DNA from: Acanthochlamys bracteata
Taxonomy: Eukaryota; Streptophyta; Magnoliopsida; Pandanales; Velloziaceae
NCBI GenBank assembly: GCA_019914995.1
Contig: CM034135.1
Coordinates: forward strand, 8,124,501-8,188,500
Direction of reading: 5' to 3'
DNA length: 64,000 nt
Position numbers and translations under genes: made by a program. Of the stretch, positions 59,159 to 64,000 are shown piece by piece (the first letter of the stretch is position 1; the number at the start of each line of letters is the position of its first letter). The notes beneath the pieces were generated by a model. It saw only the letters and a program-made list of their open reading frames with translations. It did no database searches and was not told where the DNA came from.

Positions 59159-61208
59159 TGTTAGGTTTTATCTATAAGATTAACTCAAGAGGGGAGGGGT
59201 GAATTGAGTTAGTCAATAAAAATTTTCGTCAAACTTAATTATCCTACTGGTAACAGACTTACAGTCGGCTGTGTCAAGTCTGTAACCTGCAGACAGAGAG
59301 AATTAGAGTGTTTACTAACATATGTAAAAAGAACAGTACTCAGAAAATTTAACGTGGTTCGGCAAAACTCCTTTGCCTACATCCATGGTCGCTCTATCAC
59401 CAGAGCCAAAGCTTCACCAAACCTTTAATAAGCTACAAATACACCTAGAGCAAAGTGCTTCACCAAGCACACTTACTCTACCGGATTTCTTCGCCAAGAC
59501 AACTCCTAACAGCCTACTGGACACGCCTGTCCCCCTGGCTGATTTCCTAGCTCTATTACAAGGTCTAAGAGCTTACACCAAGCTCCATCTGAACTTCTTT
59601 TACCGGTGTCTGCAGCACCACCTTCACAATGTCAGTAAAAGGTTACAAGAAAATAAACAGAAATTAAGCACAGGATCTATCTCATGAAAGTTGTGTTCAT
59701 GAAGTATTTCAAATGAGATGATCAGAGAGATTGCTGAGAGAGATTTCTTCAGTGTGACCAGCAGCAAGATTTGTTTGTGTAGAGTAATAGAATTCTTGTG
59801 TATCTCTGTTTTGCTTGTGTTCTCTCTACTTCTTTTTCTTCGTTGCTGTGACTTCCTTCTTATAGAGTTTCTTCTCTGTGCAGGAACTGTTGGAGAACGT
59901 TGCCGTTGGCGCTCTTTTTCATTGGTGGTTCTTCATGTCAGAGATGGAGTGGTTTTGTCCACCGGTTAATCAACCGCTTCCTTGATGGCATTAAATGCGT
60001 TGTAAAATATTTGAAGTTGCCGCCATTGGTTGAGAGCTTAATTCAGCTAAGCTTCTGTCTGAGAATAGATGAGCTGATTTGGCTTGTCCATATTCAATGC
60101 ATCCCATGTTGACTGCTTGACTTGATTAAAGGATCTTGACTTGTATAGTGTACTTTCTTCCTTTGATTATTAAGCTTTCCCTTTCTGTGAAAAACAAGAT
60201 GATTTTTGCTCGTTGTAGATTTTCTATTTTAATTGCTCCAGTGCGTTGTGAGTGCAGAAGATTTTCTACCGTGTTCAGTGAATTTTTATTGCCATCTATC
60301 AATCTTCACATTTGAACTTGTTCTTCAACAATGTGGTGGCTCAATATGGCTCAGTTCTGTGATAGTAATAAGATAATAGATTTGTTGAATGATATCACCT
60401 TGTAATTAAATTCGTGATTTTTTTTGGAAGAAAATCGAAATCTGCATGTTGAAGCATTTCTGCATTATCAGTAAGACATGATTCTGATAATGCTTTGCAC
60501 TATGTTCTTTGTCTTCTCTTATTATGATTTTTCATGATTTTTGATATAAACTTGTAGCTGATATGTTCCTCAATAAGTCTTCAAGATTTTGCTTCAAATG
60601 GATGACGAATTCTTGATTGAATTACATCTGAAAAGTTGTTTCATCAATGACCGATTCTGCTCTCTGTTTACTGAATTTTCATCTATCATTCCACGATTTT
60701 TCCAAGTTTATATTGATCATCATTTGATGTGTTATTCGGTCAATCTTATAGTGTGTATGTTAGCCTGTCTTTGATAAAAAGTTGAAGTTCAAATGGAATC
60801 GGCATCATGCTTGAAATTACTTCTTAAGAGTGAATGATTATCACGATTTTTTGATTCTTCTCTGTCCAGCGAGCAGCAGCGAAATAGCAGCGAAGTAGCC
60901 GGCTATTGAGTCCTCTGTTTTCTGTTCATCTCTGTTAGCGATACTCTGTTTTTCTGCTCTTCTCTGTTCGCGATTTTCTGTTTGCGATTTTCTGTTTATC
61001 CATATAGCAGCAATTAGACAGTTGGTTGTTTGATGGCTGAGAGATTTTCTGTTCTGTATAGTATAAAAGAAATCTGGCTTGTTGCTTATGGGATAGATCT
61101 GTTTTATGAATTTCTGCAGAACTTGATTCCAATTATTAGTTCACCCTAATCCATAAACTATAATTCTTAATTATTGTTATCATCAAAATCAATCTTAGAG
61201 TTCCAACA
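59159..61208 (-). mobile_element. Long terminal repeat of a Copia (Sirevirus-like) retrotransposon
   Basis: 2050 bp with TG...CA ends: minus strand starts TGTTGGAACTCTAAG and ends AAACCTAACA. A PBS follows one side and a polypurine tract (AAAAAAGGAGGAGAT, 61209-61223 plus strand) precedes the other. Internal features: the plant-LTR phrase acgtggttcggc near 59350 and a local array of gcgattttctgttt-type repeats at ~60930-61000. No substantial ORF. Only one LTR of this family is inside the window and no target-site duplication is seen next to it. Confidence 0.75.
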
Positions 61209-64000
61209 ATCTCCTCCTTTTTTCTGATGACAAAACAATTAAGAATTATTGGTTTATGATTCTAATTAAGCACAATGTAATAACTCCCCCTCAATTAAAT
61301 ACTCATTTGAAATTGTAAACATAATAAATCACCTGACCTGCGTATGATAATTCTTCTATTTCTCCCCCATTTTGTCATCACAAAAAAGGTTGGAAGGAGG
61401 GTATCCAATATACTAAAATGGTATTACCTGTAAATGGCAGCATTTTCTTCTTTTATCGTTGATCCTTGTATGAGGTAATGCATTTATTTGTCTTGGTTCT
61501 TTTGGTTGCACTAATGCATGTTCTTCTACTAAATTGTATAAATTGATTTCAGCAACTTTTTCTTGCAAAGAATGACACTTTATTAGTAGTAAAAAGAGCG
61601 ATGCATGTCTGTCTTGTATTGCATCATATATCCTGCACAAAATTTGTTAGTTCAAAAGGATAATATTTTTCTATAAATCATAATTCATATTGTCATGACT
61701 ATATGTTTTCTCCCCCTTAATAAGTGCCCTCTGCTATAAAGACCATATTCTTTTTCTTTTGTAGTTAAAGCACTTATCAACTTTTCTTCTTTCAATAGAA
61801 GCTTTTCAGTAAAGTAGTTGACTTGAATAGCATGCTTCACTTTCTTGTTGGCTTTTCTTAACTATTTTGCTCATGCATTGATAAATAACTTTTCTACGCC
61901 CAAAGGACATTAGCTTTCAAAATTTTCTCATAAGCAGTTAATGTATGACATTCATCAACTAATATTGTAATCGCATAATTTTCGTTTAGCATATATACTG
62001 TAGATCTTGCAATAAAATTCACTAATTGTAAAAGAATCTAAAAGAATCTATCATTTATAAAACATGCTTTTCTTCTTTCACTTTGATTCGAAGGCTTTTC
62101 TCCTTGATGTGTTTTCTTTTCTTAGTGATTTACCGTTTGATGGACAGCATTCTCCTCATGAAAAATCATTCATTTGCATAGGTATTTTTATCAAAATCAA
62201 TTTTCAATATCAATTGCATAATCAGCAGAATTTCAATATTGATTGTTAATAAATAATTTTGAGGAAAAATGAATACTAAGTTAAAAGAAGCGAGTTACCC
62301 ATACCTTTGAATAGCTTACAATGTATTGTTGTACTCATTTCTTAACTTACTCATGCAATGTTTTGCTTGCCTTGTCTTTGAATAACTTATTTCTTTCTTG
62401 TTCATAGAGTATTCTGAATAATTTTGACAGCATGGTGAATATCTCTCCTTTTTGCTATGTACTCTTTCTTCACTTTGCTGATTACATTTAACTTTATTCC
62501 CTTTAGATTATGAAAACATCCTGCAAAATAGTTTTAAAAACTTTTTCCTGCAGGGAGATGTTAGAGTTTCATAGAATCCACAAGATTTTAGCATTATCTT
62601 AGATGATATTATCAATATAGGAATTCAATTAAAATGTCGAATAACACATCCAAACTGGAGATGATATTATAATATTTAGCTTCACATGTTGAGTTATATG
62701 GCAAATAAAACATAATGCGTCAATGAATCAAAATCTCAACAAGAATTGTTGACAATTCTTATCATTGTAGATAATACCTTAAAAAAAAAATCAACGTTTT
62801 GTTCAACAATTGAAAGCTCCATTAAGATGTATCATAAATCCACAAAACATTTAGAATTTTGGAAATACAAACAAAATATTTCAATATGATTAGTCACTGA
62901 GCTTCAGTAGAGCAGAGTTGAATTTATGGAGTTTGATTCGAAATAGTTTAGCTTAGATATTGATTGAGGGATGTGGACGAATCATTTTTAAGTCTCATCT
63001 CATTTGAAGAATTTTTTTTTAGCATGATAGTTCGGTTTGCATAAGCCAAAAAGATATATATCACTCAAGCAATTTAAAAAAATCATTCAATTTCAGCTTT
63101 ACCAAGATGAAGAGTTTGGCTTTAAACAAGTTTGCTTAGGAACGGTCAAAAGTTTGATTATGTCAATAGAGAACGGTTGGTAAATCTCATTTGAGACTTC
63201 ATATGACCAATCACTTGAAAATATTTTTGCAAAATCATGTTGCAACGTTTTTTTTAAAAAAAATCATTCACTATTTAAAAGCATTTATGCATCAAAGATA
63301 AAGAGCCATGAGATCTTAACAAATATCAAAATTAATATAAAGAAGATATACTTACCTCTTGATTTAAATATGATTTTTATCTCTTTATATGATTTACCTA
63401 TCGATGGCTTCTTGTGAGATCACTGTACTCATGCTTGAATATAAACGATGCAATTTGGAGAGTCTCCTTGCATTTTGAAAATTTCAACAGAAAGTTGTTC
63501 GTCCTCTGTTTAGATTGCAGCTGGCTATTTTTCTGCTGTAATGGACATTTCTTTACTGTCCTTGACGAATCTGCAAAAAGCTGAATCCTTTCTCGGCCTG
63601 CTATTAGTCTCATCAAGTATAGCATGAATGAATTCCTCAATAGTCAAAGTTATTAAAAAATATATCCTCTAAGTAATGTGAATAATCAAATAAGTTATCT
63701 ATATCATATTACATTAAACTTACTCTTTTGGCAAAGATTTGAAAATACTTTCAGTGCATCATTTTTGTTAGTAAGAAGGAAAAATGAATAAAATTATAGC
63801 AATCATTAATCATTACAAGGCGAAAGTGTTTACTTTTCAATCCTGCAACTCTAGATGGATCAAGTAGGTTCAAGTGCAATTGTTGGAATGACTAACATTG
63901 ATTTGAATAAACAACTTAGTAATTTAACTTTCATGAAGGCATCTGTAAAGATTTTCAGGTTTGATCTTCACATCGCGTTGATCTTTGACTAAATTAAGTT
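61209..64000 (-). mobile_element. Internal 3' non-coding part of a Sirevirus-like element, degenerate
   Basis: Lies upstream of the LTR on the minus strand and continues off the window. It contains several repeated purine blocks (GGGGGAG) at plus-strand 61284-61290, 61361-61368 and 61710-61716 besides the LTR-adjacent tract; two are next to TGATGACAAAA-like motifs. Multiplied polypurine tracts are a known Sirevirus hallmark. No gag, integrase or reverse-transcriptase domain is visible. Near 63880-63990 a short stretch might be the decayed end of pol, but this is weak. Confidence 0.55.

Noticed and set aside
59373..59687. 104-codon ORF inside the LTR
   Set aside because: LTRs are non-coding, and this ORF runs against the element's orientation with no known domain.

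Overview
This is 64 kb of nuclear DNA from a flowering plant. Genes have short GT-AG introns in an AT-rich background, and many families are plant-only: the COI1 jasmonate receptor, DYW and P-class PPR proteins, a DIVARICATA-type MYB, an RPS2/RPS5-type NLR, SQD2, PHT4, a germin-like gene, and THIC with its 3'-UTR TPP riboswitch. Protein details fit a eudicot or an early-diverging angiosperm; I cannot place the species. Exon joins were worked out by hand. For every multi-exon gene the exon lengths and phases sum to an open frame of near-normal length.

Layout. 0-8 kb: a disease-resistance block on the minus strand, with one complete coiled-coil NLR and a second partial, damaged copy at the left edge; their 5' ends and promoters form a duplicated block of about 0.95 kb. 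8.5-16.6 kb: a P-class PPR gene and a DIV-type MYB gene, both plus strand, separated by about 3 kb of very AT-rich DNA. 18.5-34 kb: minus-strand genes for a GH3 beta-glucosidase, COI1, a DYW-type RNA-editing PPR protein, and THIC with its riboswitch. 35.4 kb: a plus-strand C2-like gene, divergent from THIC. 36.5-57.3 kb: minus-strand genes for an SQD2-like glycosyltransferase, TRM7 tRNA methyltransferase, a TSP9-like thylakoid phosphoprotein, a DUF7086 protein, eIF3f and a PHT4 plastid anion transporter. 57.9-64 kb: a broken germin-like gene, then retrotransposon DNA (a 2.05-kb LTR and part of a Copia/Sirevirus-like internal region).

Most genes are unrelated housekeeping neighbours. The adjacent SQD2-TRM7 pair matches what I recall of Arabidopsis At5g01220/At5g01230 and suggests old gene-order conservation.

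The most unusual signal is downstream of THIC. A canonical TPP aptamer (30651-30772) is followed about 700 bp further on, in the same orientation, by a second degenerate aptamer copy (about 29922-30052) that lies a few hundred bases upstream of the DYW-PPR start. Other points of interest are a COI1 with changes at ligand-pocket positions, an SQD2-like enzyme with no transit peptide, duplicated alternative 5'-UTR exons in THIC, an NLR with a repeated hydrophobic N-terminus, and an LTR flanked by both a polypurine tract and a primer-binding site.
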